From Anabaena minutissima FACHB-250 (GTDB lineage Bacteria > Cyanobacteriota > Cyanobacteriia > Cyanobacteriales > Nostocaceae), in contig NZ_JACJRG010000012.1 in NCBI RefSeq assembly GCF_014697125.1, positions 62,001 to 126,000 of the forward strand: 64,000 nucleotides of DNA, written 5' to 3'. The position numbers and the translations under genes are program-made. The notes below the pieces were generated by a model that saw only the letters and a program-made list of their open reading frames with translations, searched no databases and was not told where the DNA came from. Positions 8,523-16,315 of this stretch are shown one piece after another (the stretch's first letter is position 1; every line of letters begins with the position of its first letter).

Positions 8523-8592
8523 GGTGTGTGAGGAGCGAACCAGCAAGAACACCGAGACGAAACACGGCCAGTCGTCGGTGTTCTTTCTGATT
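8523..8592 (+). ncRNA. Small RNA, probable Yfr2-family (Cyano-1) member
   Basis: Directly after a consensus promoter, a region of about 70 bases begins GGTGTGTGAGGAGCGAACC and ends in a perfect 11-bp stem (AAGAACACCGA at 8545-8555 with TCGGTGTTCTT at 8575-8585) followed by TCTGATTTT, a Rho-independent terminator. The loop contains CGAAACACGG. The 5' GTGTGAGGAG segment is exactly complementary to the conserved CTCCTCACAC core of the cyanobacterial small RNA Yfr1. From memory of the literature, Yfr2-family RNAs have abundant short transcripts and possible pairing with Yfr1, so that family is the best guess. Promoter, stem and terminator are seen directly; the name is inference. Confidence 0.7.
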
Positions 8593-8632
8593 TTAGGGGT
8601 TTTTAGATTAATCTAAACTTTACTGACCATCC

Positions 8633-9469
8633 TCAAGCAAGTAAAAATTTTTCAATCGCGGTTGCTGCGCCATCAACCTCTACACTAGGAGCAACCCAAT
8701 CAGCGATCGCTTGCACACCATCTGGGGCATTCCCCATAGCTACACCGATCCCGGCATATTCCAGCATTTCTAAATCATTGAAGTTATCGCCGATAGTCAT
8801 AACGTTGTGACTTTGTAAGCCTAATATTTCTTCTGCTAGGTAACGGACAGCATTACCCTTATTGACAACAGCGTTAGTTGCTTCAAAGAAGGTAGCAACA
8901 GAGGTTGTCATGTATAGTTCAGCCGGCGTGTATTGGCGGCGTAAATTCCCTAATAAATCTGTGATGACAGATATATCATCACACAAGGCTAAAATCTTTG
9001 TGGGTTCATTGGAGAGAGTTTGGCGTAAATCTCCTACAGCTATAGGAGTAATGCCAGAACGTGCAGCATAGGTTTGAGTTTCTGGGGTTACTTCCCGCAC
9101 ATACAGCTGATCATTGATGTAGAAGTGAACAGAGAGGAGCGATCGTAATGCTGGCTGTTCAAAATAGTCTAGTAGTTGCTCGGCAATATCTCTAGCTACT
9201 GGTGAATGTTGATGAATCTTTTGGCTAACTGGATCTTGAATCCACGCTCCCTGATAGGCCATGAGTGGCAAAGTAGAATTTACATCTTGGTGAAAGCGTA
9301 ACGCCGAGCGATACATTCTCCCGGTGGCGATCGCTACTGGAATACCTTTAGCTTGAACGGCGGCGATCGCTTCTTTGACAGCTTGACTAACTGTGTTGGA
9401 TTCTCCCGAAATTGTGCCGTCTATATCTACAACTAGTAATTTAATCTCTTGGGCTGGTGCGCTTTGCAT
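8633..9469 (-). CDS. Cof-type HAD hydrolase (sugar phosphatase-like)
   Basis: A 278-residue haloacid-dehalogenase superfamily phosphatase of the Cof subfamily. Motif I is LLVVDIDGTISG near residue 10 (nucleophile Asp and acid Asp), motif II is IATGR near 50, motif III is the Lys of NKGNAVRYLAEE near 208, and motif IV is TIGDNFNDLEMLEYAGIGVAMGNA near 228-250. A type C2 cap lies between motifs II and III. It probably dephosphorylates sugar phosphates or similar metabolites in the cytoplasm. The ATG at 9469, preceded by CTGGGGA, is preferred to a TTG six codons upstream. It is convergent with the small RNA gene, whose terminator ends about 40 bases away. Confidence 0.9.
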   Translation of the reverse strand: MQSAPAQEIKLLVVDIDGTISGESNTVSQAVKEAIAAVQAKGIPVAIATGRMYRSALRFHQDVNSTLPLMAYQGAWIQDPVSQKIHQHSPVARDIAEQLLDYFEQPALRSLLSVHFYINDQLYVREVTPETQTYAARSGITPIAVGDLRQTLSNEPTKILALCDDISVITDLLGNLRRQYTPAELYMTTSVATFFEATNAVVNKGNAVRYLAEEILGLQSHNVMTIGDNFNDLEMLEYAGIGVAMGNAPDGVQAIADWVAPSVEVDGAATAIEKFLLA

Positions 9470-9529
9470 AAATTCCCCAGGTTTCAACTCTCAGTTAGAG
9501 GGTATCAGACTCTAGGAGCATCTTATACC

Positions 9530-9562
9530 AATTCGCAATTCGCAATTCGCAATTCGCAATTA
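9530..9562. repeat. Tandem CAATTCG repeat
   Basis: About four and a half head-to-tail copies of the 7-base unit CAATTCG fill the gap before the HAD gene. Flanking ATACCAATT (about 9526) and AATTGGTAT (about 9619) form an outer inverted repeat. This is a characteristic short tandem repeat of Nostocaceae with no sign of coding. Confidence 0.8.
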
Positions 9563-9647
9563 AGAAAGTCAGATACCATCTGGGTTTCAAGCTTTGCATC
9601 TATTGCTTAATTTTGGAGAATTGGTATTAAATGTTTGATTTTTCTAT

Positions 9648-10211
9648 TCAGTTGTATTTTGGGAAACCGATGAGGTGTTGAACTTTGATAGATACATCAG
9701 GAAAGGCTAGGGGTGAAATAGTGTTTGTGGTTAGTGTTAGTTCGGTGGTGTATTGTCGATTTTTGAGGTCACGGAATACTTGTAATTGGGGAGTCTTGAG
9801 ATTGACAACCCAGTATTCAAAAATACCAGCCTCAGCATAAATTGCTTTTTTCTCATCTAAATCTTTGCTGAGGGTGGCTTTCGAGAATTCCATCACCCAA
9901 AATATGTCTTCAGGGTAGGGATGATGTTCTAGGTAAACTTCACCTAAAGGTTTGACAATGGCAATATCAGGGACTGGTTCGGAATCGTTGGGTAAGGTGA
10001 TGGGTTTAGCATCGCGGATTTTTACCCGTTCACCTAGTAGCGTGCGAAGATAATCGGCGGCTTCTGTGTTGTAGTAGGCGTGAGGTTCGCGTTCTGGGGG
10101 CATTAGGATAAGGTCGCCGCGTAATAACTCTATAGGCTGGTCGTCAAAAATCCCGGCTTCTATTGCTCGGTGATAGCGTTCAATTGTCCATTTATAGGTA
10201 GTTACTGTCAT
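9648..10211 (-). CDS. Uma2 family (DUF820) putative endonuclease
   Basis: A 187-residue protein of the Uma2 family, a PD-(D/E)xK nuclease-like fold greatly expanded in filamentous cyanobacteria. The core is visible as SEPVPDIAIVKP near residue 80, PEDIFWVMEFSKATLSKD near 105 and the helix EKKAIYAEAGIFEYWVVNL near 125. These supply the Asp, Glu and Lys positions expected for the fold. It lies just downstream of the cbiO gene with about 10 bases between, so it may be co-transcribed with the importer, although Uma2 genes are usually mobile passengers. DNA cleavage has not been shown for most members, so the biochemical role remains inferred. Confidence 0.85.
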   Translation of the reverse strand: MTVTTYKWTIERYHRAIEAGIFDDQPIELLRGDLILMPPEREPHAYYNTEAADYLRTLLGERVKIRDAKPITLPNDSEPVPDIAIVKPLGEVYLEHHPYPEDIFWVMEFSKATLSKDLDEKKAIYAEAGIFEYWVVNLKTPQLQVFRDLKNRQYTTELTLTTNTISPLAFPDVSIKVQHLIGFPKYN

Positions 10212-10220
10212 GACCTTAGA

Positions 10221-10985
10221 TCACCAATCTATTGGCAAACCGAACTGTTCTAAGATTTCCCCGTCTTGCAAAAGTGGCTGAATACTACTGTCAACTGCGA
10301 TGCGACCACCAGATAGTACCAACGCTCTATCAGTCACTTTTCCTAACCAATGTAATTCATGGGAAGCAATTAATATGACTTGCACTGGTAAATTTAATAA
10401 TACTTGCGCTAAGTGTCGCCGCCATGCGGGATCAAGTCCAGTGGTTGGCTCATCTAAAATCAAAATTGTTGGTTCTAGTGCCAAAATGGCGGCGAGGGCT
10501 ACTAGTCGTCTTTGCCCCCCTGATAGTTCGTGGGCGGAACGGTTGGCGTAGGCTGCTAGACCAAAATCTGCTAATAATTGGCGGGCGCGATCGCTGGCTA
10601 TGGCTGCTGGTACACCGTAGTTACGTGGCCCAAAAGTAATATCTTCGAGGATGGTGGGCATAAATAATTGGTCGTTGGCATCTTGAAAGCCAAAACCAAT
10701 GTATCGCCGGACTTGGGGTAATGTTTTTGGTTCTAGAGGGATACCATTAATCAAAATTTTTCCAGATTTCGGCTCTTTCAAACCAATCAGATTTTCTAGC
10801 AAGGTACTTTTACCAGAACCAGTTGCACCCATTAACGCCACGCGATCGCCTGCATTCAAGGTAAAAGAAATATCTTGTAAGACTTGTTCTTGGTGCGGAT
10901 AGGCATACACCAAGTTTTTTACCTCAACTATGCCAGTGTGGGGATTACGGGTGGAAGTGTGGGGGTTAAAAGTTAAAGATTTCAA
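10221..10985 (-). CDS. cbiO: ECF transporter ATPase CbiO (Co/Ni uptake, set 1)
   Basis: A 254-residue ATP-binding subunit of an energy-coupling-factor importer. Walker A is GATGSGKST near residue 55, the signature LSGGQRRLVALA near 155, Walker B ILILDEPTTGLD near 175 and the switch His in IASHEL near 208. It powers uptake of cobalt or nickel with the CbiQ encoded immediately upstream. The only sensible start is a TTG at 10985, four bases after the cbiQ stop, so translation is probably coupled. The first 20 residues (NPHTSTRNPHTG) are a poorly conserved extension. Its S component, cbiM, is now about 1.5 kb further upstream behind a tnpB element. Confidence 0.9.
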   Translation of the reverse strand: MKSLTFNPHTSTRNPHTGIVEVKNLVYAYPHQEQVLQDISFTLNAGDRVALMGATGSGKSTLLENLIGLKEPKSGKILINGIPLEPKTLPQVRRYIGFGFQDANDQLFMPTILEDITFGPRNYGVPAAIASDRARQLLADFGLAAYANRSAHELSGGQRRLVALAAILALEPTILILDEPTTGLDPAWRRHLAQVLLNLPVQVILIASHELHWLGKVTDRALVLSGGRIAVDSSIQPLLQDGEILEQFGLPIDW

Positions 10986-10988
10986 GAT

Positions 10989-11636
10989 TCACAATTTAAT
11001 ATAGGAACTGAAGGTAAAACAAAGAGCGATCGCCCAAGCCATCAGGAGAATAAAACGCTCTTTAATTCTAAATGTGAAATCTATGGGTAGTTGTCCGTTG
11101 TAACCGCGAATTACCATCGCACCATAGACTCGTTCGGCTCGATCCAAACTGCGGAGATACAAACTTCCAATCATGGCTGCACTGGCGTAACGCAGCCAGC
11201 CAGATGTACCATTCAGACCCCTGAGTTGTGCGCTGCGCTGCATCCTTTTGACTTCCGCCAGTAATATTTCTAGATATTGCCCAGCCAGCAGTAAATTTTC
11301 TTTCATAGCCATCGGTACAGGTAAACTCTTGAGAGCAATACCGAAACTGTGGGGGGGTAATGTTAATAAAAAACTATTCATGACGATGAGACAGACAAGA
11401 GAACGAACTAAGAGAAAACTGGCTCGTTCCCAACCCAAGGGTAATGCAACTAGGGATAAGAAAATTAATTCTGTGCCTAGCAATCCTCCCAGGTGGCGAA
11501 TTGGTGGACGTAGAAATGCTAGCCAAAAAATAGCGATCGCACCATATACAGCCAGCCAATACCAAGCATGATGCTTTAATAAAGCTGTCCCGACAACAAT
11601 TAATAGAGATAGATGCAAGCGTAACGGTAACGCCAT
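10989..11636 (-). CDS. cbiQ: ECF transporter T component CbiQ (set 1)
   Basis: A 215-residue transmembrane coupling subunit of an ECF-type metal importer, with about five hydrophobic helices. The cytoplasmic coupling-helix signatures are visible as MQRSAQLRGLNG near 135-146 and ERVYGAMVIRGYNG near 168-181; each carries the A-x-R-G type motif that touches the ATPases. The ATG at 11636 (MALPLRLHLSLL) is preferred to a TTG two codons upstream. It is followed four bases later by cbiO. In related clusters cbiM precedes it directly; here the tnpB element and its flanks lie between, so this gene may have lost its native promoter or rely on read-through. Confidence 0.88.
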   Translation of the reverse strand: MALPLRLHLSLLIVVGTALLKHHAWYWLAVYGAIAIFWLAFLRPPIRHLGGLLGTELIFLSLVALPLGWERASFLLVRSLVCLIVMNSFLLTLPPHSFGIALKSLPVPMAMKENLLLAGQYLEILLAEVKRMQRSAQLRGLNGTSGWLRYASAAMIGSLYLRSLDRAERVYGAMVIRGYNGQLPIDFTFRIKERFILLMAWAIALCFTFSSYIKL

Positions 11637-11688
11637 AGTCAATTCAAAATTCCCAATTAAGACGTATCAGATTAACTGCTATATAAAT

Positions 11689-12890
11689 TCTAGACAAGTC
11701 TAGACATTTATTTCTTACTTCACTGGGAGCATGGGAGCGGTTATCCCTCAGTAAGCTTTTAAGGTTTAGCCAACCTCGATAAATTTATTGCAGCGTTTAA
11801 ATCCCTGTCCATTGAATGACCACAACTACCACAGTTATAGGTTCTTTCTTTAAGGGGCATATCTTGAATATGTCCACAATTGGAACAGGTTTTACTGGAT
11901 GGATACCAACGATCTGCAATAATTATTTTGCAACCAAACTTTTTAGCTTTATATTCCAACTGACGTTTAAACTCATAAAAACTGCAATCAGCAATTACTT
12001 GAGCTAATTTATGGTTAGATAACATCCCAGAAACATTTAAATCTTCTACTACTATTTTTGCGTGGTTTTTGCATAAGAAAGTAGTGATTTTGTGAAGAGT
12101 ATCTTTTCGGAGATTAGCTACCCTAGAATGATGTTTAGCGAGTTGAATTTTAGCTTTATATCGGTTGTTAGACACTTTGTTTTTTCTGGCAAACTTTCTA
12201 GATAACCTTCTCAGTTTTTCTAGATTATTTTTGTAATGCTTGGGATGAGGAAAAACAACACCTGTAGAGAGTGTAGCCAGTTCCTTAACCCCTAAATCAA
12301 CGCCAACAACATCGTGTTGCTTAACGGTTGGTTCATGTTTCTGCTCGTAAGCGAAGGCAATAAACCAACTATCAGCAGTTCGTGATATTGTGATTGATTT
12401 ACAGGTAGTGTGCGGCAAAGATTCGTAAGTTCTTACCCATCCGATTGTAGGTAGCTTTATTGATTTACCGCCAACGGGAATAGGTTTACCGCTAGCATCA
12501 ATAGTAAAGGAATCATGATGCCCTTTCTTTTTAAAGTTAGGATATCCACCTTTTCTACTAAAGAATCTAGAGAAAGAATCACCAAGATTATCAAAGGCAT
12601 ATTGAGTTATTTTCTGACAAATACCAGTTTCTTTAATCCAGGTAAACTCTGATTTAACGTGGTTGTTAAAGAACTTTTTAAGGATATATTTGTTAGGCTT
12701 TAATCCATCTTTAACAAAGCTATTCCAAGTAGCTAAACCCCAATTATAAGTAAATCTAGCAATTCCCGCGTGTTTACTCATGATTATTTTTTGGACCTGA
12801 CTTAGTTTGAGCTTTGTTTTGATGGATAAAAGCATTTGACACGACCTTTTCAAATGTGGTGTTAAAGCATACTACACGTAGTATACAAGC
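11689..12890 (-). mobile_element. IS200/IS605-group element with tnpB only (no tnpA)
   Basis: The element comprises tnpB and terminal hairpin-forming sequences. On the left, TCTAGAC at 11689-11695 pairs with GTCTAGA at 11698-11704. On the right, ATACTAC at 12869-12875 pairs with GTAGTAT at 12878-12884. Such subterminal hairpins, rather than long inverted repeats, are typical of IS200/IS605 ends. No Y1 transposase is present, so mobility would need tnpA in trans. It sits between cbiM and cbiQ of one importer cluster. Exact boundaries are estimates because this group makes no target duplication. Confidence 0.7.
11759..12835 (-). CDS. tnpB: TnpB, RNA-guided nuclease of an IS200/IS605-type element
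   Basis: A 358-residue TnpB/OrfB protein. The split RuvC-like nuclease triad is intact: Asp in VVGVDLGVKELATL near 188, Glu in IVVEDLNVSGML near 270, and Asp in MDRDLNAAINLSRL near 345. The zinc finger is complete (CSNCGH and CGSCGH, near 320-340). Known TnpB proteins use an RNA derived from the element's right end to cut DNA and retain the transposon. The ATG at 12835 is preferred to an in-frame TTG at 12853 because AAAGG precedes it. Length is close to the lower end for cyanobacterial TnpB (about 370-400). No stop or frameshift is seen, so it may be functional. Confidence 0.93.
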   Translation of the reverse strand: MLLSIKTKLKLSQVQKIIMSKHAGIARFTYNWGLATWNSFVKDGLKPNKYILKKFFNNHVKSEFTWIKETGICQKITQYAFDNLGDSFSRFFSRKGGYPNFKKKGHHDSFTIDASGKPIPVGGKSIKLPTIGWVRTYESLPHTTCKSITISRTADSWFIAFAYEQKHEPTVKQHDVVGVDLGVKELATLSTGVVFPHPKHYKNNLEKLRRLSRKFARKNKVSNNRYKAKIQLAKHHSRVANLRKDTLHKITTFLCKNHAKIVVEDLNVSGMLSNHKLAQVIADCSFYEFKRQLEYKAKKFGCKIIIADRWYPSSKTCSNCGHIQDMPLKERTYNCGSCGHSMDRDLNAAINLSRLAKP

Positions 12891-12898
12891 AAGTCAAT

Positions 12899-13043
12899 AT
12901 GTCCGGTAAAACAATATATGGTGAACCAAAAAAACACTTTAACGCTTACAAAAACACCGTTAGAGTGGTTGGAGAAGATGCGGATTGAATGAAACGCTAA
13001 TAGCTTAAGTGATGCTATCGAGAAAATGTTTAGAGAGCAATAA
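12899..13043 (+). pseudogene. Remnant of a small gene next to the tnpB element
   Basis: A short ORF starts at ATG 12899 (MSGKTIYGEPKKHFNAYKN) and stops after about 29 codons. A second frame then reads EWLEKMRIE, stop, NANSLSDAIEKMFREQ and ends at TAA 13041-13043. Together they look like one frameshifted gene of about 48 codons with a C-terminal helix like those of small ribbon-helix-helix DNA-binding proteins. Similar small genes sit beside cyanobacterial IS605-type elements. The reconstruction is inference. Confidence 0.45.
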
Positions 13044-13103
13044 ATATTTGACCATGATTGTCTATTTATGTCGAGTAAATTGGTTACTAGTGATTAGCTC
13101 TTT

Positions 13104-13156
13104 CCCTGTCACCTGTCCCCTGTCACCTGTCCCCTGTCACCTGTCACCTATCACCT
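13104..13156. repeat. CCTGTCAC/CCTGTCC heptamer tandem repeat
   Basis: Seven or so units of CCTGTCAC and CCTGTCC alternate, ending four bases before the cbiM stop. Related tracts occur at 34230, 39148 and 51032 in this window. They are short tandemly repeated repetitive sequences typical of heterocystous cyanobacteria. Confidence 0.85.
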
Positions 13157-13159
13157 AAA

Positions 13160-14080
13160 TTAAGCATTCTTCGGTCTCACCACTTTAGCAATCCCAAAAG
13201 CCACAGCAAAAGAAACCGCCGCACCCAAAAGCCCAGCAATACTTGTACCAATTAGACCTAACCCTTCAATTCCATAGTCTGCTAATGGTGTAGGGACAGC
13301 TACCCGTACTTGTTCGGCTAAGTTAATAAAGCCCAAGTCTTCTGCTACCTTTTCTAAGCCATCAGGCCAGGCTGAGGCTACCAGTGATAGTACACCAGCC
13401 ACTAAGGCAATGCTAACGACAGGTACTACCCATCCGCGCATCTGTTCCTGTTCCCCTGGGAGTAAATCTGGTCTGGCTTGGGCTAGATAAGTCAACACAC
13501 CACCTGTAATTAACCCCTCACCAACACCAATCAAAATATGAACACCAGCCATCGCAGGTAAAACGGCTATGGATGCAGTTCCAGAAAGTAGTAATTCAAT
13601 CGCACAAGCTATAGCTGCTACTACTACGCTGACAGCAGCAGCAATCCCAGCCGCTAAGGGTAAACGCCCTTTAGAACCTCCCAAGAGCCTTTGTAAAGTT
13701 TGGGTCAATATCCAGCCTACCCAAACCGCAATCACTGCCATGTTGAAAATATTAGCTCCCAAAGCAGTGATCCCACCATCGGCGAATAACACAGCTTGGA
13801 TAATTAAGACTGTGGCGATGCAAAGCATTCCCGCCCAAGGACTACCCAACATGATCGCCGCTAAAGTTCCCCCCAATAAGTGACCACTTGTCCCTCCCGC
13901 AACAGGAAAATTAATCATCTGTGCAGCAAAAATAAAGGCAGTAGTTAAGCCCAGTATAGGGGCGCGACGGATACCAAATGCTTGTTGCGATCGCTCACAA
14001 GCAAAAAACAGTGCTACGAAACTCGCTAAACCAGTAGCACCAGCCACTGGTACAGAAACAAATCCATCAGGTATGTGCAT
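13160..14080 (-). CDS. cbiM: ECF Co/Ni importer substrate component CbiM with fused C-terminal PDGLE domain (set 1)
   Basis: A 306-residue membrane protein. It begins MHIPDGFVSVPVAG; the Met-His start of CbiM/NikM is itself a metal ligand, so I chose the ATG at 14080 rather than one 11 codons upstream. Core helices follow with NFPVAGGTSGHLLGGTLAAI near 60 and HGILIGVGEGLITG-like sequence near 185. After about residue 220 the chain continues with ASAWPDGLEKVAEDLGF, the CbiN-like PDGLE domain, here fused. This fused form is common in predicted nickel or cobalt importers. The matching cbiQ and cbiO lie about 1.5 kb downstream across a tnpB element. Which metal is transported cannot be read from the sequence. 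Confidence 0.9.
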   Translation of the reverse strand: MHIPDGFVSVPVAGATGLASFVALFFACERSQQAFGIRRAPILGLTTAFIFAAQMINFPVAGGTSGHLLGGTLAAIMLGSPWAGMLCIATVLIIQAVLFADGGITALGANIFNMAVIAVWVGWILTQTLQRLLGGSKGRLPLAAGIAAAVSVVVAAIACAIELLLSGTASIAVLPAMAGVHILIGVGEGLITGGVLTYLAQARPDLLPGEQEQMRGWVVPVVSIALVAGVLSLVASAWPDGLEKVAEDLGFINLAEQVRVAVPTPLADYGIEGLGLIGTSIAGLLGAAVSFAVAFGIAKVVRPKNA

Positions 14081-14351
14081 AATATGCCCTGTATCAAATG
14101 TATTTTTACACACAATTTAAATCGTGTGATTTTAGGCATCAATCTAATAAAAAACAATATTTTTCACTGATTTTCAATGCCCTATTGGGGGATTTTATCC
14201 TGTGACTTAGGGAATATGAGCAATAAAATACACGTCAAATAATGTATTTGTTTGGCAAGTTATTAATTTTTATTGATTTCGTTGGCACAATGATGGTTTA
14301 TTGGTTAAAGATTTTTACCACAGAGACACTGAGACACTGAGAAAAAAGGTG

Positions 14352-15173
14352 TTAATAACTTTTGATTATTTTGTGACGAAGCTGTTGTAAAACTAAATCG
14401 TCTGGTATCATTCCGTCAGAAAATAATATGTCATAGATGAGTGGTAAACCTAACTGTAGCTGTTCGAGAATCTCTCGTTGAGCAAATAAATCCTGTGGTT
14501 GTCCTTCTAAAACTAATTTGCCTTCATCCATGACAAAAATCCAATCAGCCCAACTATAAACAAAATCTAAATCATGGGTAGCCATGAGTATAGTTGTACC
14601 TGATGTATGAATCTTTTTGAGGATAGCGATTAAATTACGAGTTTGTGGTCTATCTAGATAGGCTGTTGGTTCATCTAGTAATAGTAATTCTGGCTGTAAT
14701 ACCATGACATCAGCTAGAGAAACACGCTTTTTCTGCCCTAAACTTAAATGATGTACTGGTCTTTGGGCTAATTCAGTTAATTCAAATTCAATTAAAGCTT
14801 GTTCTACCCTTTGTTGAATTTCAATTGTTGGTAATCCTAAATTACATAACCCATAGGAAATATCTTCTTCAACTGTAGAGGCTACTAATTGTTGTTCTGG
14901 GTTCTGAAATATTAGCCCAATTTTTTGACGCAAGCTCATCAGAGAATGACGGTCATATTTTAAAGGCTGACCTTGCCAATATATTAACCCTTTTTGGGGC
15001 TTATATAAACCATTAGCTAATAAAAATAGTGTGGTTTTACCGCAACCATTTTTACCGATTAAGGCACATTTTTTTCCTTGTGGAATCCGTAGCGTGATGC
15101 CATGCAATGCTGGTTTTTGTGTACCAGGATAACTATAGTGTACCTGCTGGAAGTCCAATAGTAATTGCTGCAT
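14352..15173 (-). CDS. cbiO: ECF transporter ATPase CbiO (Co/Ni uptake, set 2)
   Basis: A 273-residue ATP-binding subunit. Walker A is GKNGCGKTT near residue 38, signature LSLGQKKRVSLA near 140 (LSLGQ in place of LSGGQ), Walker B PELLLLDEPTAYLD near 158 and switch His in MATHDLDF near 192. It closes the compact set 2 operon cbiM-cbiN-cbiQ-cbiO on the minus strand and should energise cobalt or nickel uptake. About 45 bases separate it from cbiQ. The Gly to Leu change in the signature is seen in other CbiO/BioM-like ATPases and is not a sign of inactivity. After it comes about 270 bases without a gene, with a TAACCACAGAGACAC-type dispersed repeat near 14318. Confidence 0.9.
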   Translation of the reverse strand: MQQLLLDFQQVHYSYPGTQKPALHGITLRIPQGKKCALIGKNGCGKTTLFLLANGLYKPQKGLIYWQGQPLKYDRHSLMSLRQKIGLIFQNPEQQLVASTVEEDISYGLCNLGLPTIEIQQRVEQALIEFELTELAQRPVHHLSLGQKKRVSLADVMVLQPELLLLDEPTAYLDRPQTRNLIAILKKIHTSGTTILMATHDLDFVYSWADWIFVMDEGKLVLEGQPQDLFAQREILEQLQLGLPLIYDILFSDGMIPDDLVLQQLRHKIIKSY

Positions 15174-15218
15174 AATCTGATTATTTTTATCAATGGTTGG
15201 TTTGAGCCTACCAATTTT

Positions 15219-16016
15219 TTATAAAAAAGCTATTTTACATTCTAATTCTAATAAAAATAAACATCCTAAAATTGCTTCCATTGCATAACGCTTGGATAGA
15301 TGGTAGCGATAGGAATGCCAGACTTGAAATTCTCCGTTAAACCCTCGTGATTCCAGGCTAAGGGAAACTTGGCGATATTTTTCTAGGGTACGTTGAAATA
15401 ATTGTCCAATTAATAGCGATAAACTTTTCATGCTCAGGCTAAATGTGCGGTATCCACTCCGAGATTGTTGGGCTATCCATAACTCTGAGGCTGTATTTAA
15501 CAGCACAAAAATAAACCGGTACATTAATAATAATAAATCTGTGATGAGTACAGGCAAACCTACCCGTCTGAAAGTTTGTAATAAGTCAGTAAAGGGGATA
15601 GTTAACATCACAAAATATATGCAAGAAATAGAAGCGATCGCTCGTGTGAAAATACTTAATCCCTGCTCAACCCCATGACGGCTAATATACAAATAATAAG
15701 CACCAATATGAAAGCCAGTAATAGCATCATTGTGAATTAAATTTAATTGGTGAATATCAACACCATTAATTACTAAAGCTGGTAAACTTGTTAACCAAAA
15801 AAGCATCGGGATATAAACTAATCTCAGGTAAATTTTTGTGGGAATACCTGCATAAAATATTGTCCAGATGCTCATCCAAGCTGCAATTAAAATTTGTACT
15901 GGAGGATGAGCAAAATTTGAAATGATGAGTAAGGCGATCGCAAATAGTAATTTCTGCTCTGGTGCTAACCGCCGTAATTTATTCGTGTAAGCCAGTGTAT
16001 CTATTTGCAGGCTCAT
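15219..16016 (-). CDS. cbiQ: ECF transporter T component CbiQ (set 2)
   Basis: A 265-residue transmembrane coupling protein of the CbiQ family, with about five membrane helices and the coupling signatures QQSRSGYRTFSLSMK near 185 and VSLSLESRGFNGEF near 222. In the ECF complex it joins the substrate component CbiM/N to the ATPase. Its ATG overlaps the cbiN stop by four bases, a strong sign of translational coupling inside one operon. The chain is longer than the set 1 CbiQ because of a loop with DIHQLNLIHNDAITGFHIGA near residue 90, which is not typical of the family core. Confidence 0.88.
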   Translation of the reverse strand: MSLQIDTLAYTNKLRRLAPEQKLLFAIALLIISNFAHPPVQILIAAWMSIWTIFYAGIPTKIYLRLVYIPMLFWLTSLPALVINGVDIHQLNLIHNDAITGFHIGAYYLYISRHGVEQGLSIFTRAIASISCIYFVMLTIPFTDLLQTFRRVGLPVLITDLLLLMYRFIFVLLNTASELWIAQQSRSGYRTFSLSMKSLSLLIGQLFQRTLEKYRQVSLSLESRGFNGEFQVWHSYRYHLSKRYAMEAILGCLFLLELECKIAFL

Positions 16017-16315
16017 TCCTTATTCCTTTGCTGCTGGGAACGTCCCTTATATAAACCAATTGCGTAACCAATAATCCCTGCGCCTAAAGCAGCTTGTGAG
16101 CTAAATAATAAACTTTCTATTTCTTTACTAGGTGGTTCAAATAAAGGTTTAAACCAAGGTTCATATCCAGGTTTGATTTTCCCAATCACCTCTTGAGCTT
16201 GGCCATCTGCACCTGTAAATTCTGCTCCCCGTAAAAATATTAAAGGTGTGACTGACAAAACAATTACTCCCAGCAATAACAGCCAGTTACTCATTCCTGG
16301 TTTAGATTGATTCAT
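16013..16315 (-). CDS. cbiN: CbiN, auxiliary subunit of the cobalt ECF importer (set 2)
   Basis: A 100-residue protein with two membrane helices (near 8-28 and 70-92) flanking a periplasmic loop. The loop carries [32 protein letters not shown], which contains the GADGQA and PWF-PL signatures of CbiN. CbiN stimulates loading of metal into CbiM. The ATG at 16315 lies inside the end of cbiM (overlap 14 bases), and the stop overlaps the cbiQ start. A GTG at 16330 is a possible earlier start. A separate cbiN next to cbiM is the cobalt-type arrangement known from Salmonella, so cobalt for cobalamin is the likeliest cargo. Confidence 0.88.
   Translation of the reverse strand: MNQSKPGMSNWLLLLGVIVLSVTPLIFLRGAEFTGADGQAQEVIGKIKPGYEPWFKPLFEPPSKEIESLLFSSQAALGAGIIGYAIGLYKGRSQQQRNKE

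Noticed and set aside
8521..8592. Yfr1 on the minus strand (contains CTCCTCACAC)
   Set aside because: The reverse strand shows the Yfr1 core but has no promoter before it and no terminator after it. On the plus strand both are perfect, so the RNA is read rightward and is complementary to Yfr1 instead.
13104..13156. Possible CRISPR-like array
   Set aside because: Units are only 7-8 bases with no spacers between; these are ordinary short tandem repeats.
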